A DNA stretch of 64,000 nt from Actinomadura montaniterrae. GTDB taxonomy: Bacteria; Actinomycetota; Actinomycetes; Streptosporangiales; Streptosporangiaceae. The position numbers and the translations under genes are program-made. The stretch spans positions 124,001-188,000 of the forward strand of contig NZ_WBMR01000001.1 in the NCBI RefSeq assembly GCF_008923365.1, written 5' to 3'. Numbering within the stretch: position 1 is the first letter of the stretch; every line of letters begins with the position of its first letter. Positions 16,264-24,352 of this stretch are shown here, one piece after another. Below the pieces are notes generated by a model. It made no database searches. It was not told where the DNA came from and was given only the letters and a program-made list of their open reading frames with translations.

Positions 16264-17855
16264 GCGCGCCCGCACCCGTCCCGGCCGCCCTGCCGTCGCG
16301 CGGGCAGACCCTCGTCATCTTCGGCGGCCTGCTGCTGGCCCTGCTGATCGTCGGGCTGGACCAGACCACGGTCGCCGTCGCCGCACCGACCATGATGCAG
16401 AAGCTCGGCGGTCTCGGCGACCTGCCGTGGGTCTTCAGCGCCAACCTGCTCGCCGCGGCCGCGGCGGCACCGCTGTTCGGCAAGCTCAGCGACCTGTTCG
16501 GACGGCGCGCCCTTTTCATCGCCGCGCTCGCGGTGTTCGTCGCGGGCTCGGCCGCCTGCGGGCTGGCGCAGAACAGCGGGCAGCTCATCGCGTTCCGCGC
16601 CGTCCAGGGCGCCGGGTCCGGCGGCATCACCGCGATGGTGGTCGTGGTGATCGGCGCGATCGTCGGCCCCCGGACCCGCGCCGCCTACCAGGGCTATGTC
16701 GGCGCCGAGCTCGCCGTCGCGCAGGTCATCGGGCCATGGCTCGGCGGCTACCTGACCGATCACGCCACCTGGCGCTGGATCTTCCTGCTGAACGTGCCGA
16801 TCGGTCTCATCGCGCTCCTCGTCGCCTGGCTGACGCTGAAGGCGCCGCCGGCCGGCGCCCGCCCGGTGATCGACTGGTCCGGCGCGGCGCTCCTGGTCGC
16901 CGGGATCGGCTGCCTGCTGCTGGCCCTGTCCTGGGGCGGGACCAAGTACCACTGGTCGTCGGGGCAGGTCATCGGCCTGCTGGCCGCCGCGGCCGTCCTG
17001 CTGGCCGCGTTCGCGTTCGCCGAGCGGCGCGCGGTCGAGCCGATCGTCCCGCTCGGCTTCTTCCGCAACCGGGTGACCGGGGTCGCGCTGCTGCTGATGC
17101 TGCTGGTCGGGATGAGCATCTTCAGCCTGACCTTCTACATGCCGGCGATGCTGCAGATCGTCACCGGCGTCAGCGCCACCGACTCGGGCTTCTTGGTGCT
17201 GCCGCTGCAGCTCGGCGTCGTCGCCACCTCCATCGTGTCGGGGCACATCGTGGCGGCCGGCGGGCGGTACCGGCCCTGGCCGATCGCGGGCACCGCCGTC
17301 GCCGCGATCGGGGTCTGCCTGCTGTCCCGGATCACACCGGGCACCAGCGAGGTCACCGCCATGCTGTTCATGGTGATCGTCGGTCTCGGGCTCGGCTGCC
17401 TGGTGCAGCTCATGGTGGTGGTCGTGCAGAACGCCGTCCCGCAGCGTGAGCTGGGCAGCGTCACCGCCTCCGCGGGCCTGTTCCGGATCGTCGGCGGCGC
17501 GATCGGCTCGGGGGTGTTCGGCGCGATCCTGAACGCGCGCCTGCCGGACGCCGTGACCGCGCACGTCCCGCGCGGCGCACTGCCACCCGGGATGCCGGTC
17601 GGGTTCCTCACGCAGAACCCGTCCCAGGTCAAGAAGTTGCCTCCACCGGTGCGCACCGGTCTGGCGGCGGCGTTCGCCGACGTCTTCCACGTCATCTTCC
17701 TGTCGGCGCTGCCGCTCGCCGTCCTGGCGTTCGTCGCCGCGCTGCTCCTCAAGCAGATCCCGATGCGCGGCCACGACCCCGCCGCGGACGGCCCCGGTCC
17801 GCAAGGCCCCGCCCCGGCCGAGGACGAGACCGCCCAGGCCGGAACCGACGCCTGA
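16260..17855 (+). CDS. MFS exporter, DHA2 (EmrB/QacA) type, 14 helices
   Basis: 531-residue major facilitator with the DHA2 length and helix number. The motif LDQTTVAVAAPTMM near residue 30 is the helix-1 signature of drug:H+ antiporters, GKLSDLFGRRALFIA near 75 is motif A and GAGSGGITAMV near 115 is motif C-like. It probably exports a drug or metabolite. The start overlaps the cupredoxin-tailed protein's stop (ATGA). A perfect terminator follows its stop. Confidence 0.92.
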   Translation: MSAPAPVPAALPSRGQTLVIFGGLLLALLIVGLDQTTVAVAAPTMMQKLGGLGDLPWVFSANLLAAAAAAPLFGKLSDLFGRRALFIAALAVFVAGSAACGLAQNSGQLIAFRAVQGAGSGGITAMVVVVIGAIVGPRTRAAYQGYVGAELAVAQVIGPWLGGYLTDHATWRWIFLLNVPIGLIALLVAWLTLKAPPAGARPVIDWSGAALLVAGIGCLLLALSWGGTKYHWSSGQVIGLLAAAAVLLAAFAFAERRAVEPIVPLGFFRNRVTGVALLLMLLVGMSIFSLTFYMPAMLQIVTGVSATDSGFLVLPLQLGVVATSIVSGHIVAAGGRYRPWPIAGTAVAAIGVCLLSRITPGTSEVTAMLFMVIVGLGLGCLVQLMVVVVQNAVPQRELGSVTASAGLFRIVGGAIGSGVFGAILNARLPDAVTAHVPRGALPPGMPVGFLTQNPSQVKKLPPPVRTGLAAAFADVFHVIFLSALPLAVLAFVAALLLKQIPMRGHDPAADGPGPQGPAPAEDETAQAGTDA

Positions 17856-17860
17856 GATGC

Positions 17861-17894
17861 ACGTCCCCTGGCCGGCCACCCGGCCAGGGGACGT
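17861..17894. terminator. Strong terminator of the copper/MFS unit
   Basis: Perfect 15-bp inverted repeat with a 4-base loop (left arm 17861-17875, right arm 17880-17894), beginning 5 bases after the MFS stop codon. Confidence 0.85.
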
Positions 17895-18097
17895 CGCGGC
17901 CGACTCGGCCCCACCCGTTCAGATCGCTTGCCAGCCCAGCGAGGAGTGCTGTGACGAGCGCGAACGTAGCGCGCATGAATGCTCCTTCGGGGGTGGGGCG
18001 CGTGTCCGCGCGTGCCGGCTGGCACCCAGCGGTGGCGGGTTCGTTGGGCGGACCCTGTTCCTTGGGCCCACCAGGTGTTCCGCACCAACATCGAGGC

Positions 18098-19285
18098 GTG
18101 ACAGGAGCCGATTCACAGACGCAGCGGGGAGCGCGCGGACGCCGGGACTGGTCCACGTGGCCGCACTACGACGCGGCGGCGGCGGGATTCCGCGGCTACT
18201 GGTACCCCGTCGCCTGGTCGAACCAGGTGACCGGGAAGCCGACGGGCGTCACGCTGTGCGGAGACAAGATCGCGCTGGTCCGGGACCAGGGGACCGCATA
18301 CGCGTTGCATGACCGATGCCCGCACCGCGGCGTACCGCTCTCCCTGGGACGCCGCGAGTTCCCCGGGACGCTGAGCTGCCCGTACCACGGGTGGACGTAC
18401 GACTTGACGGACGGCGAGCTCGTCGCGGCGATCACGGACGGCCCGCAGTCGCCGATCTGCGGCAAGGCCCGCGTCGCGACGTACCCGGTGGCCGAGCGGC
18501 TCGGAATGGTGTGGGTCTATGTGCCCATCGCCGGCGAGGACCCGCACCCGATCGACGAGCAGTTGCCCGAGGAACTGGCCGAGAACCCGTTCGTCATGGG
18601 CGGCCGGATGGACGACCGGGCCGGCAACTGGCGCTTCGCCTGCGAGAACGGCTACGACGAAGGACACGCCAAGTACCTGCATCGCACGTCGCTGTGGCGG
18701 CTGTTCAAGGCGATGCCGACGTGGAACGTGACACGCATCGTTCCGGAAGGCCGCTGGATCTACCGCAAGCAGGAAGAGCAGTTCTGGGAGGCGGACTTCC
18801 CCGGGCTCGGACGCTGGTCGAACAAGCGCTGGTGGAAGCTCGACCCGCCCGCGGCGAAGGCGGGGAGCAGGCCGTCCAACATCGGCAACACCGGGGCGGC
18901 GGCCAAGGTCGATCCGGTCATTGCCGCGCAGAACTTCCCCGGCTTCGCTTCGGTGTCGATGCCCGGCGTGCTGCGCATCGCCTATCCCAAGTTCATCCAT
19001 TACGAGTTCTACGTCCCGGTGGACGCGGACCGGCATCTGTACGTCGGCGTGATGGTCAATTTCCTGCGCGGCCCGGCGACGCTGAAGTTCTACGCCAAGT
19101 ACCTGGGCTGGATCCGCTGGCTGTTCCACGGCCAGTTCTCCGGCCAGGACGCGTGGATGGTCGACGTGACCGACGCGCCTCCCGAGCAGCTGTACCGGCC
19201 CGACGTCTCGCTGACGTCCTGGCGGGGCCTGGCCGAGAAGGAGTTCAAGGCGAAGCTCGCCGCGATCCGGAAGGAGGACGGCTGA
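18098..19285 (+). CDS. Rieske non-heme iron oxygenase, alpha subunit-like
   Basis: 395 residues. The Rieske [2Fe-2S] ligands are CPHRG near 71 and CPYHGW near 91. The mononuclear iron motif is in CENGYDEGHAKYLHRTS near 185, which gives the usual N-xx-D-xx-H-xxxx-H pattern. This oxygenase component hydroxylates or demethylates an aromatic or steroid-like ring and needs a ferredoxin/reductase not seen here. GTG 18098 is chosen; an open frame extends upstream to 17951 but is GC-biased without conservation. It opens an operon of ring-degradation genes. Confidence 0.9.
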   Translation: MTGADSQTQRGARGRRDWSTWPHYDAAAAGFRGYWYPVAWSNQVTGKPTGVTLCGDKIALVRDQGTAYALHDRCPHRGVPLSLGRREFPGTLSCPYHGWTYDLTDGELVAAITDGPQSPICGKARVATYPVAERLGMVWVYVPIAGEDPHPIDEQLPEELAENPFVMGGRMDDRAGNWRFACENGYDEGHAKYLHRTSLWRLFKAMPTWNVTRIVPEGRWIYRKQEEQFWEADFPGLGRWSNKRWWKLDPPAAKAGSRPSNIGNTGAAAKVDPVIAAQNFPGFASVSMPGVLRIAYPKFIHYEFYVPVDADRHLYVGVMVNFLRGPATLKFYAKYLGWIRWLFHGQFSGQDAWMVDVTDAPPEQLYRPDVSLTSWRGLAEKEFKAKLAAIRKEDG

Positions 19286-19286
19286 G

Positions 19287-19514
19287 ATGCGACGCGCTCT
19301 GGTGGTGGCCGCCGCAGCCGACCACGGCGCGGTGCGCCGCTCTTGGCGAGGCGCTGCGCGCGGCCGTGCAGGACTTTCCGGACGACCGCCGCGTCGCGGT
19401 CATCGGCTCGGGCGGGCCGTCGCACCGGCTACCGAGTGTGGTCACTGGCCGCAGCATGAGCGCGCCGACCTGTACAACCCGCTCTCGCTGGAATTCCTGA
19501 AGGCCGCGTCATGA
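19287..19514 (+). pseudogene. Remnant resembling the C-terminal part of an extradiol (LigB-type) dioxygenase
   Basis: A good ribosome site (AAGGAGG) and ATG stand 1 base after the Rieske gene. The 75-codon frame is unlike any protein in its middle, whereas another frame there (about 19342-19434) encodes LGEALRAAVQDFPDDR then VAVIGSGGPSHRLP. That matches the class III ring-cleavage dioxygenase segment with its catalytic-site GGLSH motif. The original frame resumes with LYNPLSLEFLKAAS and overlaps the next ATG. I read this as a deleted, frame-shifted gene that lost the metal-binding half. Family identity is moderate. Confidence 0.5.
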
Positions 19515-20293
19515 TCCGCCTCGGCTATGCCGACACGCCGCTCGGGCAGGTGCATTACGCCGAAGCGGGGAGCGGGCCGCCGCTGGTCCTGCTGCACCAG
19601 ACCCCGCGGTCGTGGGACGAGTTCCGCGAGGCGATCCCGCTGCTCGCCGACGGCCGGCGCGTCATCGCGCCGGACACGCCCGGCTTCGGGGCGTCCGCGC
19701 GGATTCCCGAGCACTCGATCGAGACCTACGCCGCCGGAATCCTCGGCCTTCTCGACGCGCTCGGCGTGGACGGATTCGACCTGGCCGGCCATCACACCGG
19801 CGGGGTCGTCGCGGCCGAGATCGCCGCGCGGGCCCCGGAGCGGGTGCGCAGGCTCGTCCTGTCGTCGACCCCGTACATCGACGAAGCGGCGCGGAAACGC
19901 CGCGCGTCCCGCCCGGCGATCGACGCGGTGGACGAGCGGCCCGACGGTGCGCACCTCACCGAACTGTGGCGGCGCCGCGCCGCGTTCTATCCCGAAGGCC
20001 GCCCTGACCTGCTCACCCGCTTCGTCCGGGACGCACTGCAGGTCTGGCCGGACGTCGAGCACGGGCACGCCGCGGTGAGCGCGTACCGGATGGAAGAACG
20101 GGTCGGGCTCACCGCGTGCCCGGTGCTGTGCATCGGCGCCTCCGCGGACCCCTACGCCTTTCCCGAACTCGGACCGCTCACCGAACGCATCCCGCACGCC
20201 GAGACCGCCGTCATCGAGGGCGGAGGCGTCCCCCTGGAATTCCAGGCCGAGGAATTCGCCCGCCTTACCGCGGCATTCCTCGCCCGGACGTGA
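19511..20293 (+). CDS. Alpha/beta-hydrolase homologue with His at the nucleophile position
   Basis: 260 residues with a clear alpha/beta-hydrolase scaffold: LLHQTPRSWDEF near 24 and a cap region. The elbow is AGHHTGG near 93, so His occupies the Ser position. The usual C-terminal GxGH is GGGVPLEF, so the catalytic His is missing too. The candidate acid lies in GASADPYAFPE. Homologues with HTG at the elbow exist, so this may be a conserved divergent subgroup rather than a broken gene. It is translationally coupled (ATGA) to the remnant upstream. Confidence 0.83.
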   Translation: MIRLGYADTPLGQVHYAEAGSGPPLVLLHQTPRSWDEFREAIPLLADGRRVIAPDTPGFGASARIPEHSIETYAAGILGLLDALGVDGFDLAGHHTGGVVAAEIAARAPERVRRLVLSSTPYIDEAARKRRASRPAIDAVDERPDGAHLTELWRRRAAFYPEGRPDLLTRFVRDALQVWPDVEHGHAAVSAYRMEERVGLTACPVLCIGASADPYAFPELGPLTERIPHAETAVIEGGGVPLEFQAEEFARLTAAFLART

Positions 20294-20307
20294 AAGGAGC
20301 GACGAAA

Positions 20308-20443
20308 ATGCCCACTTAATCAAGGCCGACGGCGTCCTATCACTACCTGGATCTCGGGCAGGGCAGCGCACCACCTGCAGGGGGAGGGCCCGCATGACTA
20401 CCACGCGCTGGTCAACGGCTTTCTCGATCAAGTACACCGATGA
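20308..20443 (+). pseudogene. Collapsed alpha/beta-hydrolase gene (early stop plus large internal deletion)
   Basis: An AAAGGAG ribosome site and ATG are intact, but codon 4 is TAA. The frame continues as SRPTASYHYLDLGQGS, the typical first beta-strand of an alpha/beta-hydrolase. After a frame change it reads AHHLQGEGPHDYHALVNGFLD to a TGA, which is the typical C-terminal segment with the catalytic His (GagHhlQ). About 200 codons between the two ends are gone. A 7-bp hairpin follows at once. Confidence 0.6.
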
Positions 20444-20460
20444 ACCGCCGGAACGGCGGT
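20444..20460. terminator. Short hairpin after the hydrolase remnant
   Basis: Perfect 7-bp stem with a GAA loop (20444-20450, 20454-20460), starting immediately after the remnant's TGA and 40 bases before the next ATG. It is possibly a leftover terminator. Confidence 0.4.
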
Positions 20461-20500
20461 CCGTCCAGATGAAACTCATCGATCGAATTGGAGAAACGGC

Positions 20501-21457
20501 ATGAAACCGTTCGCGTCGTCGGCTGATCTGGCGGAGAAGGAGCGGAGTCTGGAGGTGCTCGCGGACGGCGTCTACGCGCTGACCGCCGAGGGCGATCCGA
20601 ATGTGGGGGCGGTGGAGGGCGAGGACTTCGTGGTGTGTTTCGAGGCGCTGGCGACGCCGGTGGCGGCGCGGGAGTGGCTGGCGTTGCTGCGTGAGCACAC
20701 CGATAAGCCGGTCCGGTATCTGGTGTTGTCGCACTATCACGCGGTGCGGGTGCTGGGTGCGAGCGCGTTCGGGGCCGACGTCATCGTGGCGCATGAGAAG
20801 ACGCGGGAGTTGGTCGCTGAGCGGGGGAGGCAGGACTGGGAGTCGGAGTTGGGGCGGATGCCGCGGTTGTTCAAGGAGCCGGAGTCGATTCCGGGGTTGA
20901 CCTGGCCGACGGCGACGTTCAGTGACCGGTTCACGATTCAGCTGGGCGGGGACCGCGGCGAGCTGGTGCTGCGGTACTGCGGGCGGGGGCATACCGAGGG
21001 CGACATTGTGGCGTGGTTGCCGCGGCAGCGGGTGTTGTTCGCCGGTGATCTGGTGGAGGCGCAGGCGGCGTTGTACACCGGTGATGCCTTTCATCGTGAT
21101 TGGGCGTCGGGGACGTTGGATCGGGTCGCGGCGTTGGGCGCCGAGGCGCTGGTGGGCGGACGCGGCGCGGTGGCCGTGGGCTCGGAAGCCGTCCAAGCGG
21201 CCATCGCCCAGACCCGCCACTTCCTCAACGTCATGATCAACGAGGTAGGCGCCGTCCAGCAGCGCGGTGGGACGCTGAAGGAGGCGTTCGAGGCGGTTCA
21301 TGCGGAGTTGGCGCCGGAGTACGGGCGGTGGCCGATCTTCGAGCACTGCCTGCCGTTCGATGTGTCCCGGTTGTGGGACGAGCTGTCCGGCATCGAACGG
21401 CCGGTCATCTGGACGGCCGAGCGCGACCGGGCCGTCTGGGACGAGCTCCAGGCGTGA
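20501..21457 (+). CDS. Metallo-beta-lactamase-fold protein with altered metal site
   Basis: 318 residues. The expected HxHxDH metal motif is SHYHAVRVLG near residue 76, lacking Asp and the third His. GHTEGDIVAWLP near 166 and the FAGDLVEAQ Asp near 182 are kept, while the final His motif is GGRGAVAV. A dinuclear zinc site as in glyoxalase II is therefore unlikely. Codon choice in its first two thirds is richer in TTG, GGT and GTG than its neighbours. An open 36-codon frame (20394-20504) overlaps its start. Possible roles are a one-metal hydrolase or a binding protein in the ring-degradation operon. Confidence 0.82.
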   Translation: MKPFASSADLAEKERSLEVLADGVYALTAEGDPNVGAVEGEDFVVCFEALATPVAAREWLALLREHTDKPVRYLVLSHYHAVRVLGASAFGADVIVAHEKTRELVAERGRQDWESELGRMPRLFKEPESIPGLTWPTATFSDRFTIQLGGDRGELVLRYCGRGHTEGDIVAWLPRQRVLFAGDLVEAQAALYTGDAFHRDWASGTLDRVAALGAEALVGGRGAVAVGSEAVQAAIAQTRHFLNVMINEVGAVQQRGGTLKEAFEAVHAELAPEYGRWPIFEHCLPFDVSRLWDELSGIERPVIWTAERDRAVWDELQA

Positions 21458-21459
21458 CG

Positions 21460-23037
21460 ATGAGCAGAAACGAGACCGAACCGGTCGTCATAGTCGGCGC
21501 CGGCCCGGTCGGGCTGGTGACCGCTCTGCTGCTGGCCCGCTTCGGGATTCCCACGGTCGTGCTGGAGGCCGCCGCGCGGCGGGACCCGACCGGGTCCAAG
21601 GCGATCTGCTTCCAGCGCGACGTCCTCGACGTCCTGGACCGGATCGGCTGCGCCGAGAAGATGATCGCGCGCGGGGTCACCTGGACGATCGGCCGCACCT
21701 ACTACCGCGACACCGAACTGTTCGCCGTCACGTTCCCGACCGCGGGACGCAGCACCGTACCTCCCTGGATCAACATCTCGCAGGCCGAGGTGGAGCGGTA
21801 CCTTCTCGGCCTCGCCGACGCGGAACCGCTCATCGACATCCGGTACGGGCACCCGGTCATCGGCGTCCACCAGGACGGGACCGGGGTCGAGGTCGACACG
21901 GCCACCGCGACCGCCAGGGTCGTCGTCCGGGGCAGCCACCTCGTCGGCGCGGACGGCTCCAAGAGCACGATCAGGCAGCTCATGGGCATCGGATTCCCGG
22001 GCCGCTCGTTCAGCGACCAGTTCCTCATCTGCGACGTCCGCGCCGACCTCCCGTTCCCGAATGAGCGCCGGTTCTACTTCGACCCCGACTGGAACCCCGG
22101 ACGGCAGGTGCTGGTGCACCAGTGCCCCGACCGGACCTGGCGGATCGACTGGCAGGTGCCCGCCGACTACGACCTCGAAGCCGAACGGGCATCGGGCGCG
22201 CTCGACGCCCGCATCCGGAAGATCACCGGTGACGCCCCCTACGAGATCGTGTGGCTGTCCGCCTACCGGTTCCACCAGCGGCGTGCCGAGGCCTTCGCCC
22301 GTGGACGCGTGTTCCTGGCGGGCGACGCGGCGCACCTGTATGCGCCGTTCGGCGCGCGCGGGCTGAACTCCGGCGTGCAGGACGCCGAGAACCTCGCCTG
22401 GAAACTCGCGTTCGTCCGCCGCGGCCACGCTCCGGAAGGGCTGCTCGCGAGCTACGACATCGAGCGGCGCGCAGCGTCCGGCGAGAACCTCGCGGTCACC
22501 ACCCGCACCATGGAGTTCCTCGTTCCGCACACCGACGAGGAAAGGGACCGCCGGCTCGCCGCGCTGGAGGCCGCGCTCACCGCCCCGGAAGCCCGTGCCC
22601 GCATCGATTCGGGGAAGCTCGCCGAGCCGTACTGGTACCTGGACTCGCCGCTGACCACCCCGTCCGGGCCGGTCGAGGACTTCCCGCGCGCCGCCGGAGC
22701 GGTCCGGCCGGCGCTTCCCGGCGTCCTGTGCCCCGACGGGCCCTGCGTCGTCGACGGACGCAAGACCCGGCTGCGGCGGCTGCTCGGCACTGATCTCGTC
22801 GTGCTGACGAGCGACGAGAAACACGCGGACGAGATCGCGGAACGGCTGCACGGCCTGCCCGTCCGGACCTACGCCCTGGACGCCATCGACGCCGACGGCG
22901 TCATCCGCGCCGCGTTGAAGGCCGGTCCGGACACCGTCCACCTCGTCCGGCCCGACGGGCACCTCGCCGCCGTCCTCCCGGACTGCGACCCCGATGCCCT
23001 GGCCCGCGCCGTCCGGCGGGCCATCGGTCACCGCTGA
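21460..23037 (+). CDS. FAD-dependent aromatic hydroxylase (MhpA/PHBH-type)
   Basis: 525 residues. The FAD motifs are VVIVGAGPVGLV near 9-20, the DG motif in LVGADGSKSTIR near 163, and FLAGDAAHLYAPFGARGLNS near 285. A C-terminal thioredoxin-like domain occupies about 430-525. Class A flavoprotein monooxygenases of this kind hydroxylate phenolic acids before extradiol cleavage. ATG 21460 is used; a GTG at 21454 overlapping the previous stop is equally possible. It is the last gene of the ring-degradation operon, and a strong terminator follows. Confidence 0.9.
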   Translation: MSRNETEPVVIVGAGPVGLVTALLLARFGIPTVVLEAAARRDPTGSKAICFQRDVLDVLDRIGCAEKMIARGVTWTIGRTYYRDTELFAVTFPTAGRSTVPPWINISQAEVERYLLGLADAEPLIDIRYGHPVIGVHQDGTGVEVDTATATARVVVRGSHLVGADGSKSTIRQLMGIGFPGRSFSDQFLICDVRADLPFPNERRFYFDPDWNPGRQVLVHQCPDRTWRIDWQVPADYDLEAERASGALDARIRKITGDAPYEIVWLSAYRFHQRRAEAFARGRVFLAGDAAHLYAPFGARGLNSGVQDAENLAWKLAFVRRGHAPEGLLASYDIERRAASGENLAVTTRTMEFLVPHTDEERDRRLAALEAALTAPEARARIDSGKLAEPYWYLDSPLTTPSGPVEDFPRAAGAVRPALPGVLCPDGPCVVDGRKTRLRRLLGTDLVVLTSDEKHADEIAERLHGLPVRTYALDAIDADGVIRAALKAGPDTVHLVRPDGHLAAVLPDCDPDALARAVRRAIGHR

Positions 23038-23044
23038 CATGCGA

Positions 23045-23076
23045 GAGCGGCCGGGTCCCCGCAGACCCGGCCGCTC
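23045..23076. terminator. Bidirectional terminator
   Basis: Perfect 13-bp stem (23045-23057 with 23064-23076), 6-base loop, between the convergent ends of the FAD monooxygenase (23037) and the secreted protein (23085). Confidence 0.85.
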
Positions 23077-23084
23077 CCATCCGG

Positions 23085-23555
23085 TCAGGACCGCTGGACG
23101 GTCAGCTTGAAGACGTTCGGGTAGACGACCTGCTGGACGGTGAGGCAGCCCCAGGCGCCGGTGAGCGGCAGGTGCTGCGCCTCGTAGCGCTCGAGCGCGC
23201 TCTCGTTGATCTCGCCGACCGCGACGGAGTTGCCCTGCGGGGTGGTCAGGGTGTCGGTGCAGACGCCGTAGTAGTCGTTGCCCACCTTGCGGGTCGTGGT
23301 GCATTCGGTGTGCACCGACCCGACGGTCGCCCCACCCTGGGTGTAGGAGAGCGAGCCGGTCGAGATGAGCTTGCTGCCCGCGCCGCGCGGGTCGCAGGTC
23401 GGGTTGTCCGGGCCGGGCGTGCAGGCGGGGATGAACTGGGTGTCCCCGTCCGCGACGGTCTCGTAGTAGACGTTGGTGGCGGCGGCGGACGCCGGGGACA
23501 CCGCGACGCCGACGCCGGCGATCGCCATCGCGAACGTGATGAGCACCTTGCGCAC
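23085..23555 (-). CDS. Small secreted protein, possibly dirigent/allene-oxide-cyclase-like barrel
   Basis: 156 residues from GTG 23555, preceded by a strong AGGAGGA site. The signal peptide is VRKVLITFAMAIAGVG with cleavage after SPASA. The mature part (about 130 residues) has six Cys, and the pattern VGSVHTECTTTRK, YGVCTDTLTTPQG, LTGAWG resembles the antioxidant-barrel fold of dirigent and allene oxide cyclase proteins common in actinomycetes. That assignment is weak. It stands downstream of another secreted protein on the same strand. Confidence 0.7.
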   Translation of the reverse strand: MRKVLITFAMAIAGVGVAVSPASAAATNVYYETVADGDTQFIPACTPGPDNPTCDPRGAGSKLISTGSLSYTQGGATVGSVHTECTTTRKVGNDYYGVCTDTLTTPQGNSVAVGEINESALERYEAQHLPLTGAWGCLTVQQVVYPNVFKLTVQRS

Positions 23556-23664
23556 TTGTCCTCCTGGGGTGGAGAGGGGGAAATGATCGCTGCGCAGCGG
23601 CCTCATCGTCGACCGGCGTGGCCGCCGGTCAAAGGTGCGTGGTTCGCCCACCGATACCGCGAGG

Positions 23665-24228
23665 TCAGCGGCGCCAGGTGCCCGTCCAGCAGGTGCCGCC
23701 GTACCCGGGCCAGGACCGGTCCAGGGCGACCAGGCCCGCGCTCGCCGCCCAGCGGATGACCGGGCCGCTGGTCAGCCTCACGCGATGCCCGTCCACCACG
23801 ACGGCCCACGCCAGCGTCGCACCGCCGTTCGGGTCGGGACGCGTCAGCACGCGCGCGCCGGCACCCGGCGCCGGGAGCACCTGCACGCCGAAGCAGTCCG
23901 ACGGGGGCGTCGGACGGTCCAGCACCGTGTCGTGTACCGGCACGATGATCGGTGCCGGAGCCGGCGGCGAGGGGATGACCGCGCCGGGGTCGAGCGGGTG
24001 GTCCGGGTCCATCGGCGCGACCAGGAACACGTCGGCGTCCGGCCGCGCCTCGCTCGGACCCGACGACGCCGAGTCCGGCGTGTCGACGTACAGGGTGATG
24101 AACCGGCCGGCGACCCACGCTGTCTCGACCTCGTCGGCCGTGGGCGGCTCACCGGCGAGCGCCGGGGCCGCTCCTCCGACCAGCACGAGTCCGGTGACCG
24201 CTGCGGCCATCGCAATACCGCGTCGCAT
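23665..24228 (-). CDS. Secreted hypothetical protein
   Basis: 187 residues from ATG 24228, with AAGGAGG 7 bases upstream. The signal peptide is MRRGIAMAAAVTGLVLVGG with cleavage after PALA. The mature protein is proline-rich in the middle (SPPAPAPIIVP) and ends in two Cys within CWTGTWRR-type sequence. No family is recognised. It is transcribed toward the secreted protein at 23085 with a 109-base gap, so the two may share a message. Confidence 0.72.
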   Translation of the reverse strand: MRRGIAMAAAVTGLVLVGGAAPALAGEPPTADEVETAWVAGRFITLYVDTPDSASSGPSEARPDADVFLVAPMDPDHPLDPGAVIPSPPAPAPIIVPVHDTVLDRPTPPSDCFGVQVLPAPGAGARVLTRPDPNGGATLAWAVVVDGHRVRLTSGPVIRWAASAGLVALDRSWPGYGGTCWTGTWRR

Positions 24229-24352
24229 GGACGCCTCCTTACGGAGAGGGGATGGAATACCCCAACGTCGATTGGCTCCATGCCCGCGAGCAATCCGTAC
24301 GTCTCGCTCACCGATCTCTCGTCCGGCCACCCCGCCACCGGCTGCTCTTCTC

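Noticed and set aside
17951..18097. 49-residue N-terminal extension of the Rieske protein
   Set aside because: No similarity to the family and the usual Rieske N-terminus begins after GTG 18098.
17749..18156. Minus-strand 135-codon ORF with a hydrophobic stretch (FALVTALLAGLASDLNGW)
   Set aside because: It straddles the terminator and the Rieske start region, has no ribosome site and no recognisable domain.
20394..20504. 36-codon ORF overlapping the start of the MBL gene (ATGA)
   Set aside because: It runs across the end of the hydrolase remnant in another frame and the hairpin; no family similarity, so coupling is possible but a gene is not supported.
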